Shown in pieces: positions 35,398 through 44,642 of a stretch of DNA of 64,000 nt; position 1 is the stretch's first letter, and each line of letters opens with the position of its first letter. A program made the position numbers and the translations under genes. A model generated the notes under the pieces. The model did not search any database. It was not told the origin of the DNA and worked only from the letters and a program-made list of their open reading frames with translations. This DNA comes from UBA5336 sp038526245 (GTDB taxonomy: Bacteria; Pseudomonadota; Alphaproteobacteria; Caulobacterales; Hyphomonadaceae), in the NCBI GenBank assembly GCA_038526245.1, contig JBCBGZ010000003.1:25125-89124 (forward strand). Direction: 5' to 3'.

Positions 35398-37188
35398 TCA
35401 GCGATGTCCGATGGTTTTTCGAACGGCGCTGGCAACGGCCTTGCTTGCCTGGGTGGCGGGGAGTGGAGCATAGGCCGCGCCGATGGTTTCGCTGAGGTGT
35501 CTTGCCCTTGGCGAGGGGCGCCGGGACGTGTCGAAAAACAAGACGGTTCCGCCCACCTGCTGCATCATCCGAGCTGCTTTATCCGTGTCGGCATCGGCCG
35601 CTTCACGCTCTGTGGTACCATCAAGGGCAACATTTCCCCGGCCATCGGACAAGATGACCAAAAGCGGGGTGCGCCCCCGTTGGGTTTCCAGATCTGCCAG
35701 CACCCGCGCTTGCGTCAGGCCGTCTGCCAATGGCGTCGTCCCACCTGCAGGCAGGCCCGCAAGGGCGCGGCGCACCCGTGTGAGGGAGCGCGTAGGCGGC
35801 AAAAGCGTTTCTGCAGCCTCTCCGCGAAAGGCGACAAGGCTCACATAGTCCCGGCGGGCGTAGCACTCGCTCAGCAAGACTTCGATGGCGCCTTTCACAT
35901 CGGCCAACCTGTTCAGGGCCGCCGAGCCCGAGGCGTCCACCACAAAGACCACCGACGATTCCGCCCGGTGCCGGTGGCGCTTCACGTGGAGGTCGCTTGG
36001 GCGCAGTTTCAGACGGCCAGTGCCCCGTCCGCGCAGCTTTTGCCAGGGAGCGGCAGCGCGCAGTGTGGACAGCAAATCAATACGACCGGTGCGGCGCCCG
36101 GTGGCTGGGCGGGGTCTGTCCGGGCGACCTTTGGCGCCGCCTCGCATTTTGACCCCGGACCGGCCTTCGGCATGGGCGCGGCGTTGGGCGTCGGCGCGAG
36201 CGGCGTCCTGAAGTGCGCCGAGCAAGGCAGCATTGCGCACGGCCTCCACCAGCGTGTCTTCCAACGCACCCTCGGTCAATCCATCGGAGGTATCTTCGGC
36301 TGGGGGTGCGGTTTCAGGCGGTGGAGGTGGCGCTTCCCGCTCCGATTCCGGTTCGGGAGGCGGTGCCAGGTGGCCATAGACGAGCACGCAGGCGTTACGT
36401 GCGTGGGCTTGCGAAACCCTTGCTTCGCCCCCCAAGGCGGCGAGCGCTTTCGCCGCTCGCAAGCAGAATAATGGAGCGCGCAGCGATGAGATACCGACCT
36501 GAATGGCAGCGCTCACAAGGGCTTCCAGCACGGCCTCATCAACGAATACACGCGGATAAAGCGCTTGCGCCTTTACTAAATCCGCGGGCGAAGCCTCGAA
36601 CGCTGCGGTGATGCGGGAAGGAATGTCGCCCAAGCCGACGGCAAGGCCGAGCCTTTCCGTCAGGTTTTCTGGCGCGCGTTCCTCCAGACCGATGCCTTCA
36701 TCGAGCGCAATAAGGCCAAACTGGGCTGGGTCGCGCCGGGAAGACCCGGCCCGCTCCACACATACCTCGCCATGTTCGAGGGCAGCTGCGATCGGCGCAG
36801 CATCGGCGGGCTCCATCTGTTCTGCCATTCGCAGGAGGGCGATGCCACCGTGGGCGTCTGCCAAAAGCCCGCGCTCCGCCGTGAGTGTGCCCGACTGGAG
36901 AGAGCGTTCGATTGACACACCACCAATCAACCGGCCTTCCGGTGTCCCGGCTGGGATAGATACCAGAGGCGCGCGCGCTGGTTTCAGTCGATTGATCTCA
37001 TTTATCCAGAGATCCCTCACAGGTCCTGCCGGCCCGCGCAGATGAACCCCGCCAATTCCCACGGGATCCACAAGGAAGGTGAGCGCCGCAAGTTCGCCCG
37101 TTTTCCAAAGAGACAGCCCCCGTGAATATGCAGCATCGAGGGCGGCCCGCCGACTGTCTTCATCATCGGGCGGCGGGTCGATCGTCAT
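35398..37188 (-). CDS. bchD: Mg-chelatase subunit D
   Basis: AAA+-like regulatory subunit that forms a two-ring complex with BchI. The 596-residue protein has a degenerate AAA domain (about 1-260), an acidic-proline hinge (PPPPPETAPPAED) followed by a basic region, and a C-terminal integrin-I/von Willebrand A domain with the MIDAS motif DASGSAAL, then Thr (GGTTPLADGL) and Asp (ILSDGRGN). The start overlaps the bchI stop by 4 bp (ATGA). Confidence 0.96.
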   Translation of the reverse strand: MTIDPPPDDEDSRRAALDAAYSRGLSLWKTGELAALTFLVDPVGIGGVHLRGPAGPVRDLWINEINRLKPARAPLVSIPAGTPEGRLIGGVSIERSLQSGTLTAERGLLADAHGGIALLRMAEQMEPADAAPIAAALEHGEVCVERAGSSRRDPAQFGLIALDEGIGLEERAPENLTERLGLAVGLGDIPSRITAAFEASPADLVKAQALYPRVFVDEAVLEALVSAAIQVGISSLRAPLFCLRAAKALAALGGEARVSQAHARNACVLVYGHLAPPPEPESEREAPPPPPETAPPAEDTSDGLTEGALEDTLVEAVRNAALLGALQDAARADAQRRAHAEGRSGVKMRGGAKGRPDRPRPATGRRTGRIDLLSTLRAAAPWQKLRGRGTGRLKLRPSDLHVKRHRHRAESSVVFVVDASGSAALNRLADVKGAIEVLLSECYARRDYVSLVAFRGEAAETLLPPTRSLTRVRRALAGLPAGGTTPLADGLTQARVLADLETQRGRTPLLVILSDGRGNVALDGTTEREAADADTDKAARMMQQVGGTVLFFDTSRRPSPRARHLSETIGAAYAPLPATQASKAVASAVRKTIGHR

Positions 37189-38237
37189 GCCGTCAACACC
37201 GAGGCTACGGCCCGGTCTACCCTTATGCTGGCATCGCTATCGTCGAGGGGATCCTTACGCAGCCGGTGCGCCAAAGCCGGGCGTGCAATCGCGCGCAAAT
37301 GGGTTTTGGTCACCTTGGACTTTTCCTCCAGCGCAGCCAGTGCCCGGGCGGTGCGCTGAAGCGTCAATTCCCCGCGCAGACCGTCCGAACCGAGCGCGAT
37401 GCAGAGTTCTGCAGCCAGTTCGAGTACGGAGTCGGGTGTTTCGATGTCATCGAGCCGGGCTTTTGCCTTCACGATCTGCCGCTGCAGCTTCATGTCCTCG
37501 CGCTTCCACTCGGCGTAAAAACCGCCGGGATCGCGTTCATAGATATCGCGGCGGCGTACGATCTGCACCCGCGCCTTTGCATCTGCGGGGGTGCGCACGT
37601 CCACGAAAAGGCCAAACCGGTCGAGCAATTGCGGGCGCAGGTCGCCCTCTTCGGGATTGCCGCTTCCAACCAGAACGAACCGCGCCGCATGGGCGATGCT
37701 CAACCCCTCACGTTCCACTGTGTTTCGCCCAGAGGCGGCCACATCAAGAAGGACGTCGACCAGGTGATCATCCAGCAGGTTGACTTCGTCCACGTAAAGA
37801 AACCCGCGATTGGCGCTGGCCAGCAGGCCAGGCTCAAACCGCATTTCGCCGTCGACCAGGGCGCGCTCCAGATCCAGCGCGCCAAGCACACGGTCTTCGG
37901 TTGCGCCCAATGGCAGCGTGATCACCGGCGCCTGGGATTCTTCTGACGGATGCGTGCTCAAGGCGCTGCAATGGGGGCAGGTGGGGTCAATCGCATCGGG
38001 CGCGCAGCGATAGGGACACCCTTCGACAACGTCTTGTGGGGGCAGAAGGGCGGCTAGTGCGCGGATCGCTGTCGTCTTGCCGGTGCCACGATCACCAAAG
38101 GCCAGCACGCCGCCAATACTGGGATCTATGGCGCACAGAATAAGCGCACGTTTCAGGTCGTCCTGGCCGACAATGGCGGAAAAGGGAAATGGGGGCACAC
38201 GCGCTCCGGGTTGTGCTGAATCGATGATGCACACCAT
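37185..38237 (-). CDS. bchI: Mg-chelatase ATPase subunit I
   Basis: AAA+ ATPase that drives Mg insertion with BchD and BchH. At 350 residues from the ATG at 38237 it matches the length of Rhodobacter BchI. Walker A is GDRGTGKT, Walker B is LYVDEVNLLDD, and the sensor/arginine segment GSGNPEEGDLRPQLLDRFG is intact. The start lies only 10 bp after a stable hairpin (38248-38276), and no good ribosome binding site is visible; the longer frame upstream runs through that hairpin and was rejected. Confidence 0.95.
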   Translation of the reverse strand: MVCIIDSAQPGARVPPFPFSAIVGQDDLKRALILCAIDPSIGGVLAFGDRGTGKTTAIRALAALLPPQDVVEGCPYRCAPDAIDPTCPHCSALSTHPSEESQAPVITLPLGATEDRVLGALDLERALVDGEMRFEPGLLASANRGFLYVDEVNLLDDHLVDVLLDVAASGRNTVEREGLSIAHAARFVLVGSGNPEEGDLRPQLLDRFGLFVDVRTPADAKARVQIVRRRDIYERDPGGFYAEWKREDMKLQRQIVKAKARLDDIETPDSVLELAAELCIALGSDGLRGELTLQRTARALAALEEKSKVTKTHLRAIARPALAHRLRKDPLDDSDASIRVDRAVASVLTA

Positions 38238-38247
38238 AAAAGCGCGA

Positions 38248-38276
38248 AAGCCGCCGAGCATGCAACTCGGCGGCTT
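38248..38276 (-). terminator. Hairpin between the cytochrome c gene and bchI (possible terminator/attenuator)
   Basis: AAGCCGCCGAG and CTCGGCGGCTT form an 11-bp stem (38248-38258 with 38266-38276) with a 7-base loop. On the minus strand it is followed by TTTCGCGCTTTT, an interrupted T-run, and then directly by the bchI ATG. It looks like a moderate intrinsic terminator for the cytochrome transcript, or an attenuator or processing site for bchI-D-O. Confidence 0.65.
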
Positions 38277-38304
38277 CCGTATTTTACAAAAAGTGGTGTC
38301 AGCC

Positions 38305-39135
38305 TTACTGGCCAGACTCCTGTTTGATGTACGCAATTACGTCTGCGCGCTCTTGTGCGCTCGGCAGGCCAGGGAAGGCCATTGTCGTGCCGCGGATGAA
38401 GTCCTGGGGCTTTTCAAGGTAGGCGAAAAGCACTGGCTCGATCCAGACAATGCCTGAGTCAGCGTTGGCGTTGGAGTAGCGGAAGCCTTCGATTGAGCCC
38501 GCTTCACGGCCAACAATGCCGTAGAGCGATGGGCCTACGCGGTTCTGGCCTTCCTGCACGACGTGGCAGGACATGCACTTGGTGAAGACCCGGCGGCCAG
38601 CGGCTGGATCGCCTGTCAGAGCCTGGTAAGCCGAAACTGTTTCTGCAGTGACCTTGTCAGCGGCAATGCCTGCAGCAGCGGCGAGGTCAATATCGCCAGC
38701 GCCTGCAGCCGCATCGGTGGCGGCCTCGGTCGCGTCTTCTACAGCGTCTTGCACGTCAGACGCAGCATCTTCCATGGCGTCCTGGGCGTCAGAAGCAGCG
38801 TCGCTGGCAGCATCTGCAGCGTCGTCCATCATTTCACCAGCAGCATCCATGGCGTCATTCGCGGCGTCGCCTGCCGCGTCTACGGCGTCAGAGGCGGCAT
38901 CACCAGCCGCATCTGCAGCATCGGTGACGGCGGCTGCGGCGGCGTTTGCGCCATCGCTTGCTGAATCAGCGGCGTCGCTTGCAGCATCGGATACGGCGCC
39001 CGCAGCCTCTTCGACAGCGCTTGGCGCGTCATCAGCAGGTTCCGGCGCCTCGCCGCCACCACCACATGCGGCCAGGGCAAGCGCAGACGCGCCTATGAAC
39101 ACAAACCCCATCTTCCGGGTCATATTGAAAGTCAT
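38305..39135 (-). CDS. Lipid-anchored c-type cytochrome with long Ala/Asp-rich linker
   Basis: A 276-residue protein with three parts: a lipoprotein signal ending in LALAAC (lipidated Cys24, then Gly residues); a low-complexity Ala/Asp/Ser arm of about 130 residues (SDAADSASDGANAAAA-type repeats), probably helical or extended; and a class I cytochrome c domain with CMSCH (187-191) and an axial Met near 252 (GTTMAFPG). The heme domain resembles cytochrome c2/cy (GPSLYGIVGREAG). With no pufC in the operon, a tethered donor to the reaction centre, like cytochrome cy in Rhodobacter, is a reasonable inference. The ATG at 39135 has a GAGGAGG ribosome binding site. Confidence 0.88.
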   Translation of the reverse strand: MTFNMTRKMGFVFIGASALALAACGGGGEAPEPADDAPSAVEEAAGAVSDAASDAADSASDGANAAAAAVTDAADAAGDAASDAVDAAGDAANDAMDAAGEMMDDAADAASDAASDAQDAMEDAASDVQDAVEDATEAATDAAAGAGDIDLAAAAGIAADKVTAETVSAYQALTGDPAAGRRVFTKCMSCHVVQEGQNRVGPSLYGIVGREAGSIEGFRYSNANADSGIVWIEPVLFAYLEKPQDFIRGTTMAFPGLPSAQERADVIAYIKQESGQ

Positions 39136-39273
39136 GCGTGTAACCCTCCTCTTGGTCACGGACGATAGAAACGGTAGTTCAAACCCACACCGTTCCAACA
39201 CAAAAAAACAATGTCGGCCAATTAACCCTGTTCCACAAAGCTTTGAACCCCCTGAAGGAAATCAGAGTCTCTT

Positions 39274-39834
39274 TCAACATCGCGACAGTACCAGATTCCG
39301 GTGATGGGCAATCTGTTCGGCATGGCGCTCGAAATACTTCACCAGCCAGACCGCGTAGGTTTCGGGCCGATTTGCGATGTCTTCGCCGAGCGCTTCGAGC
39401 CCTATATTCCTGTAGTCAGACACTTCCTCAGGGTTGAGCCGGCCTTCTACCCCGCTGACGCCGAAGACGACGTGGACCAGTTCGTTTTCGATCATGCCAT
39501 TGTCGAGATCCGCGCGGTAGCGAGCCTTGAACCCTTCTTCGAGCGAGGCGGTGATGCCGGTTTCCTCGGTGAGGCGCCGCTCTGCTGCGCTCAAAACGTC
39601 CTCTCCGGGGCGAGGATGACCGCAACAGGTGTTCGCCCATTTGCCGGCCGAGTGATATTTCACCGGCGCGCGCTTTTGCAGGAGTAACGCTCCGTTGGGC
39701 CGAAAAAGAAAGACGGAAAAGGCCCGGTGCAGCGCACCGCTGCGATGGGTTTCCAGCTTGCCGGCTGGTGCAAGGGCGGCGTCATCCTCCGTGACAAGGA
39801 TCAGTTGCTCGCGAATGTCTGTTTCAGAATGCAT
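39274..39834 (-). CDS. idi: Isopentenyl-diphosphate delta-isomerase (type I)
   Basis: Interconverts IPP and DMAPP for carotenoid and bacteriochlorophyll-tail synthesis. The 186-residue Nudix-fold protein has the catalytic cysteine motif TCCGHPRPGE, the metal-binding HRAFSVFLF and the Nudix-like RRLTEETGI helix. The start is uncertain: ATG at 39834 (MHSETDIREQL) is chosen, with ATGs at 39858 and 39876 as alternatives; none has a strong ribosome binding site. It is often part of alphaproteobacterial PGCs. Confidence 0.92.
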   Translation of the reverse strand: MHSETDIREQLILVTEDDAALAPAGKLETHRSGALHRAFSVFLFRPNGALLLQKRAPVKYHSAGKWANTCCGHPRPGEDVLSAAERRLTEETGITASLEEGFKARYRADLDNGMIENELVHVVFGVSGVEGRLNPEEVSDYRNIGLEALGEDIANRPETYAVWLVKYFERHAEQIAHHRNLVLSRC

Positions 39835-39887
39835 GCGCAACCCAGAGGGTGAAACCATAGCATATGTGTTGCGCAAGCCTGAGTTGA

Positions 39888-39905
39888 CGTCAAACCCTCT
39901 TTACG
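39888..39905. promoter_or_regulatory. Possible PpsR-like site upstream of idi
   Basis: CGTCAAACCCTCTTTACG fits the CGT-N12-ACG spacing and resembles the TTTACG-ended site at bchF. Only one half (TTGACG on the minus strand) is close to consensus, so this may be chance. It lies about 55-70 bp upstream of the preferred idi start. Confidence 0.3.
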
Positions 39906-39938
39906 TTTTTGCGGCCTCGAGCAACACCGGTTTGACGC

Positions 39939-42900
39939 TCATTCCGCTGCCGCAGGCACGGCTGCTGGGCGCTTTTCATCCAGCGGGTAACTGAAGGCTT
40001 CACGGGGCTTGCCGCTGATCAGATAGCCGAAGAAGCGCTTTATATCCGCGCCGATGCCGTAGAGCGCGGGCACAAAGAACAGCGTCACCAAAAGGGCGAA
40101 TGCCACACCATACGCCAGGCCGATGGCCACGGGGATGAGCCACTGTGCCTGAATCGAGCGCTCCATCATCAGCGGCAACAGGCCGACAAACGTGGTGATC
40201 GAGGTGAGCAGGATCGGCCGGAAGCGTCGCGTGCCGGCCTCGACCAAGGCCTCGGCGGCGGACCGCCCCTTGGCGCGGAGTTTGTGGACATAATCGATGA
40301 GCACGAGATTGTCGTTCACTGCCACGCCCGCAGCGGCCATGATGCCGAGGTAGGAAAAGAGCCCCAACGGCGTGTCCATAATGAAGTGGCCGACAATGGC
40401 GCCAGTCATGCAGAACGGAATCGCGGCGAGGAGGATCAGCGCGGGCTCGAAGTACGATTTAAACGCAACGGCGACCAGGAAGTAGGCAACGCCAATCGCA
40501 ATGAGCAGCAGGGTGAAGATTTCTGCCTGGAATTCCGCTTCGCCTTGGGCACGTCCGATATTGCCACGCGTGACATCCGGATGCAGGCGGTCGAAATCGT
40601 CGAAGAAGTTCTCGTCCAGTTCTTTGCGGATCTCGTCGATGCGTTCCGTGGTCACTTCGGCACTGACGATAATAGCACGCTGGCGCTCGCGTCGCAGGAT
40701 CTGGGTCACGCCCTTTTCAAAGCTGATATCGGCCACGGTGCGCAGGGGAACCTCGCGGCCATCCCGCGTGCGAATGCGGATATTGTTCAGGAAGTCGAGG
40801 GACTCCCGATCTGCGCGCGGGTACCGCACGAAGACGCGTACATCCTCGCCATCGCGCGGCAGGCGCTGGACTTCCTCGCCAAAGAAGCCCTGGCGGACCT
40901 GGCGGGCAACGTCTGCGCGGGTCAGGCCAAGGGCTTCCGCGCCGGGCTTGAGGTCGAAGCGGATCTCTTCAGCCGCACTGCGAGCGTCGTTCACGACATT
41001 ATAGACGCCTTCATAGCTGCGCAGTTGGGCAATCAGGTCTTCTGCAGCGACATTGAGCGCGTCCAAATCGGTGGAGTTCAGCACGTACTGGATGGGCGGT
41101 CCGCTCCAATCATTGGTGTAATTCACCGAGATTTCTTCCGCGTCGGGCACGTCACCGATCAGCTCGCGCAGGCGGTCGGCGGTTTCCCTTGCGGTCAACG
41201 TCCGGGTTTCCGGCGGCACGAGTTTCACCAGCGCAAGCACCTGATTGTCGCGTGAGCGCGTGTACCAGTTTTCGATCAGCTCACCTTCGCCATTGGTGCT
41301 CTGGTTGATCTCTTCGACCAGTGTTTTCTCAGCGACCTGGATCTGGTCCAGCACTTCCAGCGTGCGGTCATAGGGCGTGCCCTGGGGCAGGTTCACTTCA
41401 ATGGCGATCTGGTCGGACTCTGATTCCGGGAAGAAGGATGTCTTGACGATGCCATTGGACAACAGACCGATGGACAGGATCATCGCAGCGATGAACAGCG
41501 AAGCCGTGAGGTAGCGCTGGCGCAATGAAGCGCGCATCACGGGGCGGTAAATATGTTCCGCAAACCAAACGATGCTGTCGGCAAGGCCCTGTTGAAAGCG
41601 TGAGATCGGGTTGCGCGGATTGACCGGCTTCAAGTGGGCCAGGTGGGCCGGCAGGATTAGCAGCGACTCTACCAGAGAGAAGATCAGTGCCATGATCACG
41701 ACGAGGGAGATGGCGCGGGTGAATTCGCTTGTGGCTCCCGAAAGGAACATCCAGGGCGCAAAGAAAATCGCGGTGGTGAACACGGCGAAGATCACAGGTT
41801 TGACGACCATGTTGGCGCCATTCACAGCCGCGTCCAGACCGCTTTCACCTTCCTCCGTTCGCGCATGGATGGCTTCGCCAACGATGATGGCATCGTCCAC
41901 GATGACGCCGATCACAAGCAGGAAAGCGAAGGTCGAAATCATATTCAACGACACGTCGAACAGGGGCAGGAGGGCGAGCCCGCCCGCAAACGCTACGGCA
42001 ACGCCAATGCCCACCCAGAATGCCACGCTTGGGCGCAGGAACAGGAACAGGGTGATCATCACAAGGATCAGTCCCGTCAGGAAGTTGGAGCCAATCGTCA
42101 CCATGCGGCCGCGATAGTCGTCGGCGGCGTCTTCCCAGAGCGTCATGGTCACGCCCTCAGGGAGCCGGCCTTCCTGCTCTGCGAGATACCCCCGCACATT
42201 CTCGGACATCTTCACAACGTCCATGTTCGGTCCGCTCATTACCTGGACCAGGATGGTGCGCTCACCGTTAACCGTGGCCAGCAGGTTTACCTGTTGAAAG
42301 CCATCGATCACCGTGGCGACATCGCGAACGCGGATTACCGCGCCATTGGCGAGCTGCCGCACAACGATGTTTTCAAACTCTTCCTGGCTGTCGGCCTGGG
42401 CGCGCATGGCGAGGGTCATGTTCCCGCCATCGGTACGCACACTCCCGGCCGATTGGTTCAGGGATGTGGCGCGCACTGCGCTTGCGACGTCGCCCAGTGT
42501 GAGGCCATAGCGGCGCAATGCGTCTTCAGAAACTTCGATGGAGACTTCCTCACCGCGGACCCCAAACAGGTCCACGGCCGGGATATATCCCAGAAGGCCG
42601 ATCTCACGGCGCGTCTTTTCTGCAAACCGTTTCAGCTGTCGCTCGCTGACGCTTTCATCGCCGGAGACGGCTACCCGGATCATCTCGTTCTGGCTTGCGA
42701 AGAGCCGCATCTGGGGTGGTTCTGCCGCTGCCGGGAACGTGCTGATCGAGTCCACTTCGCGCTTGATGTCTTGCAGGAAGGCGGCCTCATCGAGGTCCAT
42801 ATGTCCCTCAATGTAGAGGGCGCCATAGCCTTCGCTTGCCACGGACCAGAGCCGGTTGATCCCCTCAATAGAACTCACCGCCTCTTCAAGGCGCACCACA

Positions 42901-43091
42901 ATCTGTTCTTCCACGTCCTGGGGGGACGCGCCCTGCCAGACCACGCCGACTTCGGCGCCAGGAAACTCCACATAGGGCTCCAGTTCGCGCTCAATGGTGA
43001 AGTAAGACACAACCCCACCAATCAGGATCGCGATCATCAACAGATTAGCTGCAACCGGATTGTCAGCCCACCACCGGATAATGCCTTGCAT
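39939..43091 (-). CDS. RND efflux transporter, permease subunit (HAE/AcrB-like)
   Basis: A 1050-residue inner-membrane proton-driven drug/metabolite pump. It has the expected layout: TM1 at the N-terminus (NLLMIAILIGGVVSYFTIE), a large periplasmic loop, TM2-6 with the paired aspartates of the proton relay in TM4 (GVIVDDAIIVGEAI), a second periplasmic loop and TM7-12. I used the ATG at 43091 (MQGIIRWWADNP), behind AGAGGA. It forms a pair with the adaptor gene 13 bp upstream. No outer-membrane channel gene is in the window. Substrate unknown. Confidence 0.94.
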   Translation of the reverse strand: MQGIIRWWADNPVAANLLMIAILIGGVVSYFTIERELEPYVEFPGAEVGVVWQGASPQDVEEQIVVRLEEAVSSIEGINRLWSVASEGYGALYIEGHMDLDEAAFLQDIKREVDSISTFPAAAEPPQMRLFASQNEMIRVAVSGDESVSERQLKRFAEKTRREIGLLGYIPAVDLFGVRGEEVSIEVSEDALRRYGLTLGDVASAVRATSLNQSAGSVRTDGGNMTLAMRAQADSQEEFENIVVRQLANGAVIRVRDVATVIDGFQQVNLLATVNGERTILVQVMSGPNMDVVKMSENVRGYLAEQEGRLPEGVTMTLWEDAADDYRGRMVTIGSNFLTGLILVMITLFLFLRPSVAFWVGIGVAVAFAGGLALLPLFDVSLNMISTFAFLLVIGVIVDDAIIVGEAIHARTEEGESGLDAAVNGANMVVKPVIFAVFTTAIFFAPWMFLSGATSEFTRAISLVVIMALIFSLVESLLILPAHLAHLKPVNPRNPISRFQQGLADSIVWFAEHIYRPVMRASLRQRYLTASLFIAAMILSIGLLSNGIVKTSFFPESESDQIAIEVNLPQGTPYDRTLEVLDQIQVAEKTLVEEINQSTNGEGELIENWYTRSRDNQVLALVKLVPPETRTLTARETADRLRELIGDVPDAEEISVNYTNDWSGPPIQYVLNSTDLDALNVAAEDLIAQLRSYEGVYNVVNDARSAAEEIRFDLKPGAEALGLTRADVARQVRQGFFGEEVQRLPRDGEDVRVFVRYPRADRESLDFLNNIRIRTRDGREVPLRTVADISFEKGVTQILRRERQRAIIVSAEVTTERIDEIRKELDENFFDDFDRLHPDVTRGNIGRAQGEAEFQAEIFTLLLIAIGVAYFLVAVAFKSYFEPALILLAAIPFCMTGAIVGHFIMDTPLGLFSYLGIMAAAGVAVNDNLVLIDYVHKLRAKGRSAAEALVEAGTRRFRPILLTSITTFVGLLPLMMERSIQAQWLIPVAIGLAYGVAFALLVTLFFVPALYGIGADIKRFFGYLISGKPREAFSYPLDEKRPAAVPAAAE

Positions 43092-43104
43092 CTGCTTGTT
43101 CCTC

Positions 43105-44358
43105 TTATTCCGCAGCCAGCCCTGGGTCGCCATCATTCGCGGCGAGGCTCCGTTGGTCGACGGTGTTGATTTTCATGCCGTTGCCCGCGTCGCGGACCGG
43201 TGACGTGATGACCACTTCACCGGGCAGCAATCCGGCGCTCACCACGGCGCGTTGGCGGTTTGACGACACAACGCTGACAGGGCGGATTTCCAGCGTATTG
43301 TCTGGCGTGGCGACAAAAACGCGGTCTTCGCCGCGCAATGCGGTGCGGGGAATGACCACGCTGTTCGGCAGGACGCGTCCTTCAATCTCAGCGGTCACAA
43401 ACAATCCCACCGCAAGCGGCACACCGCCATCAGCGGCCGCGCCGTAGGGGTCAGACACTTCAGCATAGGCAAACAGGACGCGGGTTTCGGTGTCTATGTT
43501 GCTGTCTGTGCGCGTGATGCGGCCAGTCCACTGGTGCTCACGGCCAGCGACAAGCGCTGTCAGAGTGACGCTCGGGCCGGGCACCGCTTCGCTCGCCACA
43601 AAGCCGATCCCGAGCCCAAGGCTGGCAAGATCCCGGTCCGTCAGCGCCACCGGGATTTCCACGACATCGCTGGCAAAGATCTCTGCGAGCGGCACGCCCG
43701 GTGTGATGTAAGCACCGGAATTCACCATGCGCGAATGTACTCTGCCATCAAACGGCGCGCGTACATCCGTGCGGCCGAGGTTCAACTGCGCTTCCGCCAG
43801 CGCGGCTTCAGCCGAGGCCAGCCGGGCTTCGGCCTCAGCCACTTGCGGGCGCCGCAGGGCTAGGTCCGACACGTCAGAGATACCAAGCTCGGCCACATCC
43901 TGCTCTGCCGTTCGGGCTTCGGATCTGGCCTGCATCAGCGCCGTCTCGGCCTGGGCGACATTGGCTTGCGCCTGCGTCACGCGAAGACTGAATTCGGCCG
44001 GGTCGACCCGCACCAGAAGGTCGCCTCGATTGAAGGCACCGCCGGGCAGCAGCGTGTCTGATACATAGGCAACACGACCGCCAACTTCCGAGGCAAACGT
44101 TACCGAAGAGCGGGGCCGGACCTCGCCCTGTGAGACCACACTGAGGGAGACTGTTTCAGACTCGGCGGGGGCCGTCAGCACTGGCAGGGCTTCGACAACG
44201 TCTTCATTTTCCTCTGGCTGCGGGCTGAATGCGCTCATCCCGATCACGCCGATAACCGACCCCACGAGAACGAGAGCCGGAAGGGCAAGGAAAATGATCC
44301 GCTTGATCCACAGGCCAAGCCGACTTTTGCGGGGCGTGTCCAAAACGACGTCTGACAT
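43105..44358 (-). CDS. RND efflux periplasmic adaptor subunit
   Basis: Membrane-fusion protein linking the RND permease to an outer-membrane channel. The 417-residue product has one N-terminal membrane segment (IIFLALPALVLVGSVIGVI), a lipoyl-like half-motif (VGGRVAYVSDTLLPGG), a long alpha-hairpin with Ala/Glu repeats (AEARLASAEAALAEAQ), the second lipoyl half (DVRAPFDGRVHSR) and beta-barrel domains. The ATG at 44358 (MSDVVLDTPRKS) follows AGGAA. About 285 bp of upstream DNA contains no gene. Confidence 0.93.
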   Translation of the reverse strand: MSDVVLDTPRKSRLGLWIKRIIFLALPALVLVGSVIGVIGMSAFSPQPEENEDVVEALPVLTAPAESETVSLSVVSQGEVRPRSSVTFASEVGGRVAYVSDTLLPGGAFNRGDLLVRVDPAEFSLRVTQAQANVAQAETALMQARSEARTAEQDVAELGISDVSDLALRRPQVAEAEARLASAEAALAEAQLNLGRTDVRAPFDGRVHSRMVNSGAYITPGVPLAEIFASDVVEIPVALTDRDLASLGLGIGFVASEAVPGPSVTLTALVAGREHQWTGRITRTDSNIDTETRVLFAYAEVSDPYGAAADGGVPLAVGLFVTAEIEGRVLPNSVVIPRTALRGEDRVFVATPDNTLEIRPVSVVSSNRQRAVVSAGLLPGEVVITSPVRDAGNGMKINTVDQRSLAANDGDPGLAAE

Positions 44359-44642
44359 GGGCGAGTTCCTGAATTGGTCGGATGGCGGAGCGCCAAGTTC
44401 GAGCCACAATACTCGAGAATTATCATTTATCAATAAAGTTTTTTTGAAAAACAGCATGGATGAATCGTCATTCTCCCTATGACCGTGTGCGATAGTTGGC
44501 CTTGTTTGTACGCACAGAAGAGCGCTTGATGCCGGCACGAGCCCTCTGAACATGACCGTTTTTTCAAGGGAAATGTCTTGCTAAGGGGCGCTGAATGCGA
44601 TAGGATCAAACCGTGAACAATGTCCGTGGGGGACGCAAGATT
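44359..44642. other. Divergent intergenic region upstream of the RND pair and a heme lipoprotein
   Basis: No gene is seen. The RND-proximal part is AT-rich (around 44415-44455, with ATTATCATTTATCAATAAAG), likely a promoter. No regulator gene of the TetR or MarR type is adjacent and no clear operator palindrome was recognised. Confidence 0.4.

Noticed and set aside
38690..39010. Repeated GC-rich units resembling a tandem repeat or CRISPR-like array
   Set aside because: The periodicity is codon usage for Ala-Asp-Ser in the cytochrome linker; there are no fixed repeats with unique spacers.
38648..39304. Ala/Ser-rich plus-strand frame opposite the cytochrome linker
   Set aside because: It mirrors the Ala/Asp codon repeats of the cytochrome arm; low complexity only.
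41865..43169. 434-codon plus-strand frame opposite the RND permease
   Set aside because: Antisense shadow of a conserved transporter; no domain and no ribosome binding site.
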